From the NCBI GenBank assembly GCA_025201365.1, contig JAIXMF010000008.1, positions 310,001 through 374,000 of the forward strand: a stretch of 64,000 nucleotides of DNA, given 5' to 3'. Under the pieces are notes generated by a model that was not told the DNA's origin, made no database searches, and saw only the letters and a list, made by a program, of their open reading frames with translations. This document shows, piece after piece, positions 24,768 to 37,576 of the stretch. Origin of the DNA: Syncephalis plumigaleata (Eukaryota; Zoopagomycota; Zoopagomycetes; Zoopagales; Piptocephalidaceae). Every line of letters starts with the position of its first letter. The stretch's first letter is position 1. Position numbers and translations under genes: made by a program.

Positions 24768-27579
24768 ATGCCCGATTCACTTGCACCTATCGCATCGAAA
24801 CCGGAGGAGAGTATGGCGAGTGTGGCCAAGGAGAGGCCTGCGGAACAGGGTAAGTTCAAGTGGAAACACGCTACTTGTACTAAAAAGAAATGGAAAAAGA
24901 TTCAACGCACGATGAGTCAATGCAGGAAGCGGTGGAGGAGAGTACGAATGCAATGAACGTGGATTCTCCTAGCAAAACAGATCCACAGGTGAATGCAACG
25001 ATAGAGAAGGAAAGCAAACAACAGGAAGAGAAGCAGGTAGAAAACAAAGCACAGGAAGAAGAAGAAGAGTCGGAAACGAGTAGGGAAGTAGGGCAGCAGG
25101 ATTACACGCCCATTGTTGAATCTAGTGCGGAACGTGTAGCTCGTCAACAATCGCTGCACGACATACTCGATATACTTATTATGTGAGTGGCACGAAGCGT
25201 ATAAGTATTAGCTGATGACTTACTGATTGTCTATGGCGATATAGTCGCTCAAAACCATTATTGAACAAGCAGCAGCAACAACAACAACAACAAAGTGACG
25301 ATAACAATATACCTGTTACACTTGAGGAAATAAAGGATCGATTGAGTAAAGGAGAATACGACACGGAAAAGAAGATAACCACACAACTTATACTGGTATG
25401 TGTTCATTAAATAGTCGATGAATGCTCGAGACTAAGTTGGAAACATGCGTAGAATGACGTTTGTCAGTATTACAATCATCAATCGACTCTATCGCATTGG
25501 AGTGCAAAGGATAGGACAGCCATCGAAGAGTTACGCGATCTAGGACGTGCTCTACTACAACGTATTGGTGCCGATCATCCTAGCTGGCGAAAGCGTTCAT
25601 TGAACGAGAATGATGATAATAGCAACGATCATATGCAAGTGGAGAATGAAACAGAGGTAATTAACAAATGAACGAGCGGACAATATGTGATTAACCAAAT
25701 GAATGATATAATACAGAATAATAATGATAATACAGAAGATGTCAATTCAGGTTAGTTTGCTAATGCATTAGTGTACAAGTAAAAGCTAATATGCTATTCA
25801 ATGATCATTGTAGTCGATGAGTCAGCACAAAGACCTACTAAGGTAGCCTTATACCAACGAGGCACTGATGCCTATTTATTCAGTGGCACATCGACATTAA
25901 ATGCGTTCAAAATGACAAAGATGATTTGTCAGTCAATGGTAATTACTAGTGTAGAGTATTGCAATGCGAATAGGATTATATTAATCTATGTAAAGTAGTA
26001 GGAGAAATACGTAAAATATCCATCTTACCTACACCATCTTTGTCGAAGGTGCCTACCATGGGTCAGGCAGTTGGTCCTGCCGTGCAACCGCCCATTACTT
26101 CACTGCATCGTTATCGTGATTGGAGTGCACATCGTATACAACCAGGCAAGTGCTAATGGCACACTACACCACTATATACACATGTAATACGAGAACTGCT
26201 AACTATTACTTGATAATAGTTGCCTTCCTAGACTACGGGCCCTATTCTAGTTTTGCTCCCAGTTACGATATTAACATGGCCAATCTTAGTTCTAGCGAGT
26301 CGGCACGCATCGCCCTATACAAACAACAACAGCGACAGCAGCAACAGCAACGTAGAAAGCAGGAGCAGCAAACAGCTGAAGCGAAAGAGAAACTACGCAC
26401 GAATGACACTTCCACTCGTGATGATACGGCAAACGCGGTCATCACTAAAGATGACATTGATCACGATCTCTTCAAACGGCATAATATTGACATTGACATG
26501 TTAACCCGATTGGAAGCTGAACTGGCCGAGGCAGAGAGTAGAAACACGGGTGTAGCCATTACAGCTACAGTGAACGATAACTCTAATCCGGAAATTGAGG
26601 CAATTTTGTTAAAGAACGCCGGTTTACTGCTTGAGTTGCAAGTATTACAAGAGGAGCGTTTCGCCAGTGAATATAAGAGTCCAAAAACCGTATCGGAATT
26701 GGAACGTCAACTGGGTAAGCCGTGATGAATCACCATTAATTACACTATAATGCTAATACTGCTATGTAATGCTAGCGAGAACATTGGAACAGAATCTAGC
26801 TGGATTAGCGGAAAAGACAGCACCTCGTACACTTATTACAGCGAGCAATACCGAGAACGAGGAAGAGGACGACACTACAGTATCGACCATTATCGAATCG
26901 GCTATGGCACGTTTACCGCATGCAATACCCGCCTATCGCGGTACATTGCCACCCAATAGACCATTCGCTTATGGTAGCAACTATGGTTCGCGTATGGTCC
27001 ATCCACCGGCAGCCACTGTTGTACCAGGTACACGTAGCGATGCAAATAATGCGGCACAGATACAACAACATCTATTGTTACAACGACAATTGCAAGCGGG
27101 TAATCCTGCGTTAAACAACGCACCAACTACGCCCATCTCGTATGCCGCGGGTAATCGATCTGCCATGACTACACCATCGATGCCAATTAATATGGCAGCT
27201 TTACAGCAGCAGCAACAACAACGACAACAGCAACAGCAACAGCAACAGCAACAACAACAGCAACAGCAACAACAAGCCATGGCCACTACAATGATGATGA
27301 TGCAGGGTAATAATGCGACTCGTTGTCTTAATTGCGGCACTGCCGATTCGTCTACTTGGCGTGCCATGCCAGGTGCTAATAGTACGGCTAAATTATGTAA
27401 TGGTAAGTAATTGCTTAGCTAGCAGATACTATTACATTATATACGCTTTTTATTTACCTATTTACTAATGGGCTTTCATTATTATTACCACTCAATTAGC
27501 TTGTGGTCTTTATTATGTTAAATATCAACATCATCGACCGGTAGAACGCTGGGCAAATCGAACAACGAATCATCAATAG
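24768..27579 (+). CDS. BRD7/BRD9-like chromatin protein with C-terminal GATA zinc finger
   Basis: Probable SWI/SNF- or RSC-type remodeller subunit in the nucleus (inference). The order is an acidic N-terminus (EKDSTHDESMQEAVEE..., KAQEEEEESE), then a divergent bromodomain-like region (RQQSLHDILDILIRSKPLL ... VTLEEIKDRLSKGEYDT ... LILNDVCQYYNHQSTLSHW ... LRDLGRALLQRIG, with an Asn in the YYN position). Next comes a segment ending VAFLDYGPYSSFAPSYDINMANLSS, which closely resembles the BRD7/BRD9 NYGPYSS.AP.YDS..AN block, then coiled sequence, a long poly-Q (27,205-27,275), and a GATA-type finger CLNC-X20-CNAC followed by GLYYVKYQHHRP. TAG at 27577-27579. About ten exons. One frame break lies in an A run near 25,909. 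The start could be an upstream in-frame ATG. Confidence 0.72.
27205..27275. repeat. CAG/CAA repeat encoding poly-Q
   Basis: Mixed CAA and CAG codons inside the BRD/GATA gene encode about 23 glutamines with one Arg interruption. The codon mixture suggests a stable tract. Confidence 0.9.
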
Positions 27580-27613
27580 GATAGTGTAGTGCTAATGATC
27601 GCGTAGATTTCTT

Positions 27614-29095
27614 GTAGATTTCTGGATAGATTTCTAATATTACAGAATTTTCCAACCGATTAGCGTTGCGCGCCTTTAACTTTTGTTTCTACTAATAAAT
27701 AATGATGCACATTAGTCAACATCATTGTCGTTATCATTATGTGAGTACGGAATGTTTTATTTAGAATACCAATAAAGTATCATATTTATAAGCATACAAT
27801 GTCCAATGTATAACACTAAGATACTGTATACGCAGTCATATAATGAACACGATCAATAGGGGTTACAAGGCGAATGTACTATAGAGAGCGTTAATTGCAT
27901 ACACAGACACCAATATTATACATTGACTACAGCAACAACAATAATGCTGCTAATGAATGCGCAAGATTATTTATTGATAAGAACAAATGTTAACGACTAA
28001 CTGTGTTAATCGATTGGAACAACCATGTAATAGCATGCCAATGAGCAATGAATGGATGTGCTAATACCGTTATTACTCTCTATTAGTGCCATGTTAGTTA
28101 TTGATATACACCATGCAAATAAAGATATAGCCATCATATAGGACTTCCTCGACACATTTACAATATGCAATACAATGTCAGACAGTACCGCTACAAATAC
28201 AAAGTGCTAAGCGACGCAATGGGTAGTAGTTAGTGCGGATATTATGTATGTACGCGTACTTTCACAACACACGTGTAGAAGCCGTAGTGTTTGTTACGTA
28301 TACATGTCGTAATTAGAGGAACAAACAGCACTGACTAGTAATTAACACGAGTACCGCGTACTTGCATATATTTATAAGTTACAAGTAAGTAACGCAAAGC
28401 AGCGAGTGGAGACGTTGTATGCTAACAAGCAAGCGTGGCGCCTAATGCATAGCGCGAGTGTTACGTATGCGTACGTGTCCCCACATACTACGAGCAAAGA
28501 GCAGCAAGCCAACGCGAATAAAGTGGTACAATGCGGCAAGCAAACGTCGTGAATAAAGAGCACGGCATAAAATAATAGAAATACACGAGTGAGGGCAAGG
28601 GAGTGTTGCAAGCAAGTAGGCAAGGGAGAGAGAAAGAGAGAACTGAATAAAGGATAGACCAGTATGAAAGACCCAGTGGGTATATGCCACATTGATCGAC
28701 AACGAATAAAGAACCAAATACTACACAGCGTGAAGAGCAAAGTGTGTTTATGACAGAGTATACAGATGGGAGTGAGGCTGTCGACGAGTAGTGATACAAA
28801 ATACGAGTACGCGACATACAATCAACATAATCGATAAGTAGTCATTGGCAAAGCGGCAGACTAGACGGGAATAAGACGACCGACCGAGAACAACACAAAG
28901 ACAAGTAGTATACGCTTGCAGCTAAGCGTAGCCTGTAGATGACTGTAAACGAAGGTGGAATAAGAGGAAAAGCATGAGTGGTGGTGGTGTATGTGTGGTC
29001 AGAGAACGAATAAAAGAATAAAAAGCAATAGACGAGTGTGTGTGTGTGTTAACGAGCATTGCTACCGTTTAGGAGTGCCATGGTAATAGCTATGC
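27614..29095 (+). repeat. Dispersed non-coding repeat, element A copy 2
   Basis: Near-identical by eye to copy 1 from TTTGTTTCTACTAATAAA to about GTTAACGAGCATTGCTA. Its left end shares extra sequence with copy 3 (ATTTCTGGATAGATTTCTAA, then TTCCAACCGATTAGCG), so copies 2 and 3 are the closer pair. The AT-rich right end of copies 1 and 3 is diverged or missing here. It follows directly on the stop of the BRD/GATA gene. Confidence 0.85.
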
Positions 29096-30315
29096 TGTTA
29101 ACAAAGGAACGAGTGTAATAGAAGGTATTAAAGCAGCAGAATTTGAAATTTATTAATGAGCATTACAAGCGATCTTAACAAAAGATAATAGAAAGTTAAC
29201 TCAGGTAGAAGGGAACATATCCCACGTATACAAGTGTTAACTAGTGGTGCTGGCATAGTGTAGTAAAGTGAGAATCGTTTTAATAACAATAACAGTGGAT
29301 TATGGATACACCATTATCCAGCATGAGCAATGTAACACTCCCGCGAAATGCGAAATGCGATTATTTGTGCTCATTTCGCGATTGAGGAAGCAACGGCCAA
29401 GTAAACTGCATTTTAAAGCGTGGGAACGAAGAAGAGCAGAATAATTTCAGTATTTTAGAACGAAAGCTATTCGACCTCAAGTCGATACGAGGGAGGAACA
29501 AGTAGAACGGAGGAAAGCGAAGGAGGAAAGCTATGAGAGGACTGAGAGGACTGAGAGGACTGAACGAAGTGAATGAGTAAAGAGCAGAGCAGAATGAGTA
29601 GAACACGAGGGCTTAGAGAAGTGAATGAATAGATCGTGCGAGGAATCCAAGAGAAGCGAGAAGTGAACGAATATATATTGAGCAGAAGGAATGAGTGTAC
29701 TATGTAAGGAATACGAAGTGAATGAGCGTAATGAGCAGGAGGAATGAGTAGAACGCGCGAGCTGCGATAAGTGAATGAGCAAAGAAATTAGTAAAGTGAT
29801 GAACAGAACGAGTAAAATGAATAAAGAAAGAGAATGGTATAACTATTAGAATAGACACGTTAACACTTGTAATAAGAAAGTGATCATAGTGTTGTTGTTA
29901 AGCAGAACCATGTCGACGACGTTTGCCGATTATTCATGGCATGAACAATGAAGCTAGAACACTACAAGTACATTCATTCGATGTATTTTGTAATGGGGAA
30001 CATGGCAGTATGTATTAAATATTTATTAAAGGCATACTGAAGGAGCTAGTGCCAGTTAGTGCAAGGTGTACGATCATCATCGTTCATATGTACTAGTAAA
30101 TGTTAATAAAAATCTACAAGTTTATTAATAGGTTCATTCAAATTGTCTCATTGTTAGTGCATAATTTTTACAACATGTTGCGTATTTGATTCAACAGTTT
30201 TACTTAATCTGGCTGTTTTATAATAACAGTTTATTAAGTACAATAGTAAAACTTCATTCATTCTTTTCTATTCTTTACGTATACATATTGCGGCTTATTC
30301 CGTTGAACTCGTCGC
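29096..30315. other. Intergenic, purine-rich degenerate repeat
   Basis: About 29,440-29,840 is rich in GAATGAGTA/GAGGACT-like words. GAGGACTGA occurs three times in tandem near 29,535, and this sequence is the reverse complement in style of the pyrimidine-rich 55.8-56.8 kb block. A 9-bp stem (CGCGAAATG with CATTTCGCG) lies at about 29,342-29,380. No gene recognised. Confidence 0.6.
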
Positions 30316-32356
30316 ATGTCCGCACAACTCGTATCGTCGCGTATTTTCTATAGCGCCGCACACCGTGCAGCCAGAGTTGCTACGAATTCGGCTTGTAATT
30401 ATCGACAAGGAGTCCACTATCGACGTCGTCTCTGCTCGGCCGCCTCGCCTATTTCCCCTGAGGTCGCACAGTTATCCTTATTTGCGAAGTTGAAGCACCA
30501 CTATTCATTCTCCACGACTTCTTCCGCGTTCAACGCCGCTATCTTCTCTCCTATTGCACTTGTAAAAAAGCAAACATTTTCGTCTTCTTCTGCACGCAAT
30601 ACTATGTCGCAAGTCGCAAGTCTTCCTTTATTGCAGGTGCTGCCCTCTGACAGCTCTCTGGCTTCTTTATCCAGCGGTTCAGAGACTGACGCCTTGCTGC
30701 TGCTGTACACTAATCGCAAGCAGTTGTTGGCCCACCCGTTTGTGCAAGATACTCCACTTCAAGACTTACTTACAGCGTATGCTCAAGTTGACCAAGGTTT
30801 CGATGCCGATGCTCGTCTCCTACCTTGTGAGTCGGCACCAGGGGGAAAGCTGATAGTCGCTTGTACCGGCTCCCTCGCAGGCGATGTCGATGACGTACGT
30901 CGTTTTGCAGGTAAGTAAAACTGTCGTAATATCATATGTTTAAAAAGCATGATTATTAACTGAACAAAATCCACGCACTTATTACGTAGATACGGCTGCC
31001 AAAGCGCTTAAACGAGCCCGTGAAGCTGGCTGCAACCATCCCGTGGTAGCTGTGGCTGATCCACCTACCCTAACAAACTATGAACGCTACCTGGAGGTCA
31101 CCCTCTTGTCGCTACTTCACGAGTCCTACATCCCACTGCAGGCTCGTGAGGCGAATGCCGGCAAACCTGCTGCGCAATCACTTACCGGTTTGTCGGTGGT
31201 GTCGCCTTCAAATGGCGGTCAATCCGTTGATCGCATTGTATCCACGGTCGCCGCACTAGAGCAAGGTCGTCGTATTGCTCGTGATCTTGGTGGATCCGAT
31301 CCGGAACGTATGGCCCCTCCACGTTTTGCTGACTATGTGGTGGAAGCGATGGCTCCCGTGGCAGATCGTTTGGAGATCGAGGTCATCGACGACCCGAATG
31401 TGATGGCCCGCGAATTTCCACTATTGGCCGCCGTGGCTCGGTGTTCATTGGCCGTGCCACGTCATCATCCTCGTGTGGTTCGCCTAGAGTATCGCTCGCC
31501 AGAACCCACTCAGGTCAAGGAGCATCTTTACCTCGTCGGCAAGGGTATCACTTACGATACTGGTGGTGCCGACGTCAAGGCAGGAGGCCATATGCGTGGT
31601 ATGTCGCGCGATAAGTGTGGTGCAGCTGGTGTGGCCGGATTCCTACGTACGGTGGCCGAACTACAACCACGCCATCTCAATGTCACCGCGTATCTGGCAT
31701 TGGTACGTAATAGCATTGGTGCCGATAGCTACGTCAGTGACGAGGTCATTGAGGCTCGCTCAGGCGTACGCGTGATTGTAGGCAACACCGATGCCGAGGG
31801 TCGAATGGTCATGACCGATCTTCTATGCAAGTGTCGCGAGGAAGTACTGGCAACACGGAAACGCCTCGGTGGAGTTGACGCCGCCCCCAAGGCTTCCCTC
31901 TTTACGGTGGCCACACTCACCGGTCATGTCATTCGTGCCTATGGCAATTACGGTGCTGCCGTGCCTAATGGACCAGCTTACAATGAGCTCAAGGTGCCAC
32001 AACGACTCCTCGAGGCCGGTGAACAATGGGGCGATCCATTCGAGCTATCTCGTCTTCGACGCGAAGACATGGACTTGGGCCGCGCCAGATGCGGCATGGG
32101 CGATGTCATCTCAAGCAATAGCGCCCCGTCTACCATGACCAACCGAGGACACATGTTCCCGGCTGGCTTCATGATTATTGCCGCGGGATTGGAGAAGCAC
32201 GGATCCGCCTGCACGGATCCTAATCAACGCATTGCTTATACTCATCTTGATGTGGCAGGATCTGCCGAGGAGAGCAATGCTCCTGGTCTATCATTACCAC
32301 GCACTACCGCTAGTCCTATACTTACTTTGGCCGGTGCTTACCTGATCAATAACTAA
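30316..32356 (+). CDS. Leucyl aminopeptidase, M17 family, with mitochondrial-type leader
   Basis: Two-metal (Zn/Mn) aminopeptidase removing N-terminal residues from peptides. Two exons (30316-30910 and 30990-32356) joined in phase. The M17 active site is intact: VGKGITYDTGGADVK supplies the metal-binding Lys and Asp and the catalytic Lys, GMSRDKCGAAGVAGF supplies the next Asp, and NTDAEGRMVMTDLL is the family signature with Asp, Glu and Arg. The C-terminal THLDVAGSAEES and the final GAYLINN also fit. The first ~45 residues are Arg/Ser/Ala-rich without acids, like a mitochondrial presequence, and an internal ATG at 30604 (MSQVASLPLLQVL) would give a cytosolic form, so dual targeting is possible. 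No frame problem. It lies between inverted element A copies. Confidence 0.93.
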
Positions 32357-32399
32357 ACAGTCTATCCACCACAACTGAACTAACTTTTGTTCTTATTAA

Positions 32400-34120
32400 T
32401 TAATAAATTTGCACAATTGTTAACACCATTAATCAAATAGATCCTTTATTAATAAATATGCAGAATCTTGTAATGCAATGCTAATAACTTTTACTAATGC
32501 CATTCTTTATGATTTCCTCTTACCTTTGCTTTCTTTTTGATAATGCTTTCATTAATAGGTGTTATTATCTTTTATTCATTTCACTTTCCCCACTATTTCA
32601 TCTTCTCTTCGTTCGTTTGTTTATTCACTCGTTCAATAATCACGTAACAATTACCATGGCACTCATAGATGATAGCAATGCTCGTTAACACACACACTCG
32701 TCTATTGCTTTTTATTCTTTTATTCGTCCTCTGACCATGCATACACCACTACAACTCATGCTTTTCCTCTTACTCCACCTTCGTTTATTGCTATATACAG
32801 GCTACGCTTAGCTGCAAGCGTACACTACTTGTCTTTGTGTTGTTCTCGGTCGGTCGTCTTATTCCCGTCTAGCCTACCGCTTTGCCAATGACTACTTGTC
32901 GAATATGTTGATTGTATGTCGCGTACTCGTATTTTGTATCGCTACTCGTCGGCAGCCTCACTCCCATCTGTATACTCTGTCATAAGCACACTTTGCTCTT
33001 CACGCTGTGTAGTATTTGGTGCTTTATTCGTTGTCGATCAACGTGGCATATACCCCACTGGGTCTTTCATACTGGTCTATCCTCTATTCAGTTCACTCTT
33101 TCTCTCTCCCTTGTCTACTTGCTTGCGACACTCCCTTGCCCTCACTCGTGTATTTCTATTATTTCATACCGTGTCCTTTATTCACGACGTTTGCTTGCCG
33201 CGTTGTACCACTTTATTCGCGTTGACTTGCTGATCTTTGCTCGTAGTATGTGGGGACACGTACGCATACGTAACACTTACGCTATGCATTAGACACCACA
33301 CTTGCTTGCCAGCATACAACGTCTCCACTCGCTGCTTTGCCTTACTTACTCGTGCTTTATAAATATATGCAAGTACGCGGTACTCGTGTTAATTACTAGT
33401 CAGTGCTGTTTGTTCCTCTAATTACGACATGTATACGTAACAAACACTACGGCTTCTACTCGTGTGTTGTGAAAGTACGCGTACATACATAATATCCGCG
33501 CTAACTACTACTCATTACGTCGCTTAGCACTTTGTATTTGTAGTGGTACTGTCTGACATTGTATTGCATATTGTAAATGTGTCGAGGAAGTCCTATATGA
33601 TGGCTATATCTTTATTTGCATGGTGTATATCAATAACTAACATGGCACTAATAGAGAGTAATAACGGTATTAGCACATCCATTCATTGCTCATTGGCATG
33701 CTATTACATGGTTGTTCCAATCGATTAACACAGTTAGTCGTTAACATTTGTTCTTATCAATAAATAATCTTGCGCATTCATTAGCAGCATTATTGTTGTT
33801 GCTGTAGTCAATGTATAATATTGGTGTCTGTGTATGCAATTAACGCTCTCTATAGTACATTCGCCTTGTAACCCCTATTGATCGTGTTCATTATATGACT
33901 GCGTATACAGTATCTTAGTGTTATACATTGGACATTGTATGCTTATAAATACGATACTTTATTGGTATTCTAAATAAAACATTCCGTACTCACATAATGA
34001 TAACGACAATGATGTTGACTAATGTGCATCATTATTTATTAGTAGAAACAAAAGTTAAAGGCGCGCAACGCTAATCGGTTGGAAAATTCTGTAATATTAG
34101 AAATCTATCCAGAAATCTAC
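32400..34120 (-). repeat. Dispersed non-coding repeat, element A copy 3 (inverted)
   Basis: Reverse-complement copy of element A. The AT-rich end (CCTTTATTAATAAATATGC) is at the left and the CGCTAATCGGTTGGAAAA end at the right, then TCTATCCAGAAATCTAC shared with copy 2. Full length like copy 1, about 1.7 kb. It starts about 45 bp after the aminopeptidase stop, so it may supply that gene's 3' end. Confidence 0.85.
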
Positions 34121-34462
34121 TGAATAAATGAATTCAATACGCAATATGTTGTAAAAGTTATTACACCATTATTATTGATATTACTAATGACATTCAAGTA
34201 TAATAGTAACTACTCTTTAATTGAAATTAAGACTACCATGTAGATTGTATATGAATGTATGTATGTATATGTATTGTATTAAAAAAAGACCACCACCTGT
34301 GGTGTCTTCTCCTGCTCCTACCACATAGCATCATTAGCCAATGCTGCCACTACATCTCACATCACATCACATCACATCACATCACACGGTATACGGCATA
34401 GTCAAATAGTAGTAATTTCCGTATGGAAATGTACTATATAGATCCACTCATGAAATGATGAA
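34121..34462. other. Intergenic region with (ACATC)n
   Basis: Short spacer between element A copy 3 and the GYF gene stop. The only notable feature is an ATCAC/ACATC pentamer array at about 34,358-34,386 (roughly six units). Confidence 0.8.
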
Positions 34463-36106
34463 TTATTGCTGATTGTGCATATCAAGCTGCGATAAGCCAG
34501 CAGCTAACTGATCAACCGATGCACCTCCATCCAGTTGTTGCTGCTGTTGCTGATTGAGCTTAACAAGAAGATCACTCTGATAACCGCGAGAGATATGCTG
34601 TCCCGACGCCACACCTGATTGCGTAGTGGGTCCACCCTGACGTTGCTGCAACACATGAACCAAGCGTTGACGATCCATTTGCTGTCGAACACGATCCTTT
34701 TCACGTTCCATCTCCTGATAGTACGTTTCCTCCGTCCAGCCAGCTGCACCGGCAGTTTCCAACAATGCAAGTTGCTCGGCAGTTGGCGCAGATTGCGCAA
34801 GATGTAACGCAAGACGATGGGGCGATGGAAGCAGGAATGGCATCTCGTCATTGCCCAATAGTTGCACCAGCTGGCCAAGCGGTTCAAAGTCGGGATCGCC
34901 TTCACGCTTCACCAATAGATTCGCGGTGAAGAAGCCTGCCTTATACCATTCGTGCATGTCGAGACCAGTGAACGGTCCTTGTATGTTGCCTTGTGGATCG
35001 CGATAGAACCAGAGTGTCTCCTCGGGATTCTCTATAGGAAGACCGGCGCCCAACTGCTGCGCCTGTTGAGCCAATGAGAAATCGGCACCCATATTCGCAA
35101 GATCAGGTATACGACCTCGCGAATTGTTGCGACCGCCTCTTCCTCCGCCATTACCGCCAACATTCTCAAAGTGGAATACACCCTGCGAATCGAAATGGCC
35201 AATAGATCCGGATTGCGTCATAAAGCCAGGTGTATTGCTTGACCACACCGGCTCCTCAGAGATCTGTGCTCGGCTCATAAAGTTACGGAATCCCTCGTCG
35301 CTGCCGATGCCACCTTGATGGCCACCGCGTTGCCCACCGTTATTATTATAACTGCCACGAGTGCCGCCTCGACCGCCACGTCCTCCACGACCTCCACGAC
35401 CGCCTCCATTCTGTTGTTGAAGGATACGACGGGTGATGTCGCTATTAACCGAACCACTGGCCATGATGGTCTCTTCCACCTCGGTTAATGGCAGTGTAGT
35501 CACCGGTGGGAGCGTCTCCTCGCTTAGCACAACTTCGTGCTGTTCAAACTCGTTATCGGGAATATCGATTTCTGCCTTGAAAAGTGATAGCATAAATTCC
35601 GTAGTGTAGCGGAAGGGTGCTGGTGGCAATGGATCCAACGGTGGCGCAAACTTGACCTTCACCGGTTCGGAATCGACGATTAGATTAGCATTAGAAGTGG
35701 TGTCTACCTCCGTGCCATCAGCCTTCACTAGAGTGGGTTTTGGACGTGGTGTTGCCAGACTGGACTTGAATGCCGGATGATCACGACTGGGACCCGCGAG
35801 ACTCTGAATGGATGTGCTGGCAGTCGGCGAATTAGCTGGCTTGATTGGACGCATCCTAATAAGCAACGATAAGTTTACAGGAATCTACTTTGAATACCGC
35901 CGTGCATGCCATTTATCATTTAGCTTATATGTGAGCCATACCAGTGGTTATATACCACATGCTCACATAGGATACAACTGTCACTCTTTTTTTTGTCGAC
36001 TGATATGTGTCAACACATAGTATTGCACTATCATCTTCCTCGCTATTCCCGAATAATTGCTAGCGACTTACCATTCAGGTCCGAAATTCATTGCATTAGC
36101 AGCCAT
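34463..36106 (-). CDS. GYF-domain protein (GIGYF/Smy2 family)
   Basis: Adaptor binding proline-rich ligands, in this family linked to 4EHP-type translational repression, mRNA decay or COPII traffic. Two exons: a micro-exon MAANAMNFGPEW at 36106-36072, with the Trp codon split by the intron, then 35855-34463. NFGPEWMR plus FRYTTEFMLSLFK is the N-terminal GIGYF hallmark. An RGG/GGRGG segment (about residues 160-185, and again later) suggests RNA contact. The GYF domain reads LWFYRDPQGNIQGPFTGLDMHEWYKAGFF ... LLVKREGDPDFEPL (the W-x-Y-x-x-P..GP.....M..W...GYF pattern, with Phe-Phe at the GYF site). The tail is coiled and Gln-rich. No frame problem. Confidence 0.9.
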
Positions 36107-37576
36107 AATGACAAGTATTGCTGTACAAGCGACCGTGCGCGTGCCAATAAAAATATAGACGTTCAATCAAATAAACAAACTAACAAACAGCCACGATGTA
36201 CGTAGATGTAGGTGTATGAGGGTGTAACAAATAAACTATTGATGCTTCAATACCACCAGGCTTAAATGTAGAAGTAAGACTAGCGAGCGAAAGGTATGAA
36301 ATGAAATAAGATGAGATGAGATCAGTAACAACCGTAAAGTATACCTGTGTTGCGGAAAGAAACAAAGCACGGACAAATGGGAAGAACTGACGAAAAGGCA
36401 CAGTTTTGAGGCACCGCTCTGTTCACACACCTTTAATCGTAACGATTTCTGATTCGCTGAATTACTCAATAGCAAATGACGGTAATCATCTATACGATCA
36501 TGCTGTTCGTTTGCCTGCACTATCGGTGAGGTCGTCGTAACAAACAAGGCACATTTACCATATGTAAATCAAGCATTACTAGGCACGAGTTATATTTTAA
36601 ATAGTAGCACTATAGCATCATTTGAATAGAGTAATAATTGTACTTCCTAGCATTATTGACGTATGTTTAATCTAATTATGCGTATTTCACTTATGATCAT
36701 TGCTAAACTTCTATATATTGTCGAGTAAGCGGACATTACAGGAATTTAATTGTAATGGTGTGCCATATAATCCACACATCCTACTGCTATACTCTTCCTA
36801 TCTCGTACTTTATCGTGTTTGTTATGAATACGACAAGTTAACATACAAATATGTTACACTTGTCTCACTAATCCCACTATAAATATGATTACCTACTCAT
36901 TATTAAATAAAGCATCAAGCGTTCTTTCCCTTTATTCAGTTTAGTTTAGCTTCTTTAGCTTTAATAGCAAATACAGACGGACTTGTATTTGCTAGATTAT
37001 TGTGGTGTAGACGGACTTACACCACTGTTTCTTTTTGTTTATATGATTATTTGTTTATTCGAGTTAGTTACAATAACTTCAAATTGATTTTCCAGGTCAA
37101 AGACCTCATCGTTTATTGCTTACGCTAACAGTGTTCCCCTAATGTTACGACACAAACACTTTAATCATGTACCACCATTGTCATTCCTTTTGCGATGCTT
37201 CTCGATCAAACAACATTACCAAAGATAATAATAATAGCAACAGGAAGAGTACCACTATTGACTAAGGTGGCTACGATTGTACACGTCAAATTTAGAGAGT
37301 TATCGTTATCGTTTGTACACTACAATAAAATAGATGCTTGTTTATTTCGTGAGAGTATGCCGTTCTTGTATTCTACAATCTCATAGCTTACAATTGTTAT
37401 TGCTGTGCCGCATTCTTACTAGCAATCTACGCTCTATTACACTAACGTTTTATACTACTTATGCAATAAGCAAAAATAATGGTTTTTCTTCAATTACAAT
37501 TGTATAAAAGCAAAAAAACACCCCCCTCTCTATCTTCATGATAATGTATATAGAACGAGCGCGGCAGCAAAACGCT
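36107..37576. other. Intergenic region with paired hairpins; possible small minus-strand gene
   Basis: At 36,180-36,550 on the minus strand, short open stretches (DDYRHLLLSNSANQKSLRLK, FFPFVRALFLSATQ, GGIEASIVYLLHP) have plausible splice sites between them but no family was recognised. At 36,964-37,028 lies a double hairpin, listed separately. The remainder is AT-rich and unremarkable. Confidence 0.4.
36964..37028. other. Two adjacent perfect hairpins sharing the same loop
   Basis: The first stem is TAGCAAATAC with GTATTTGCTA (10 bp, 36,965-36,994). After 6 nt comes a second stem, GTGGTGT with ACACCAC (7 bp, 37,001-37,025). Both loops read AGACGGACTT exactly. The stems differ completely in sequence while the loop is identical, which is what a selected RNA or DNA hairpin pair would look like. 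Function unknown; no flanking gene reads into it convincingly. Confidence 0.75.

Noticed and set aside
36180-36550. Possible small spliced gene on the minus strand upstream of the GYF gene
   Set aside because: Peptide pieces look plausible but no start, family or consistent phase could be fixed, so it is mentioned only in the gap entry.
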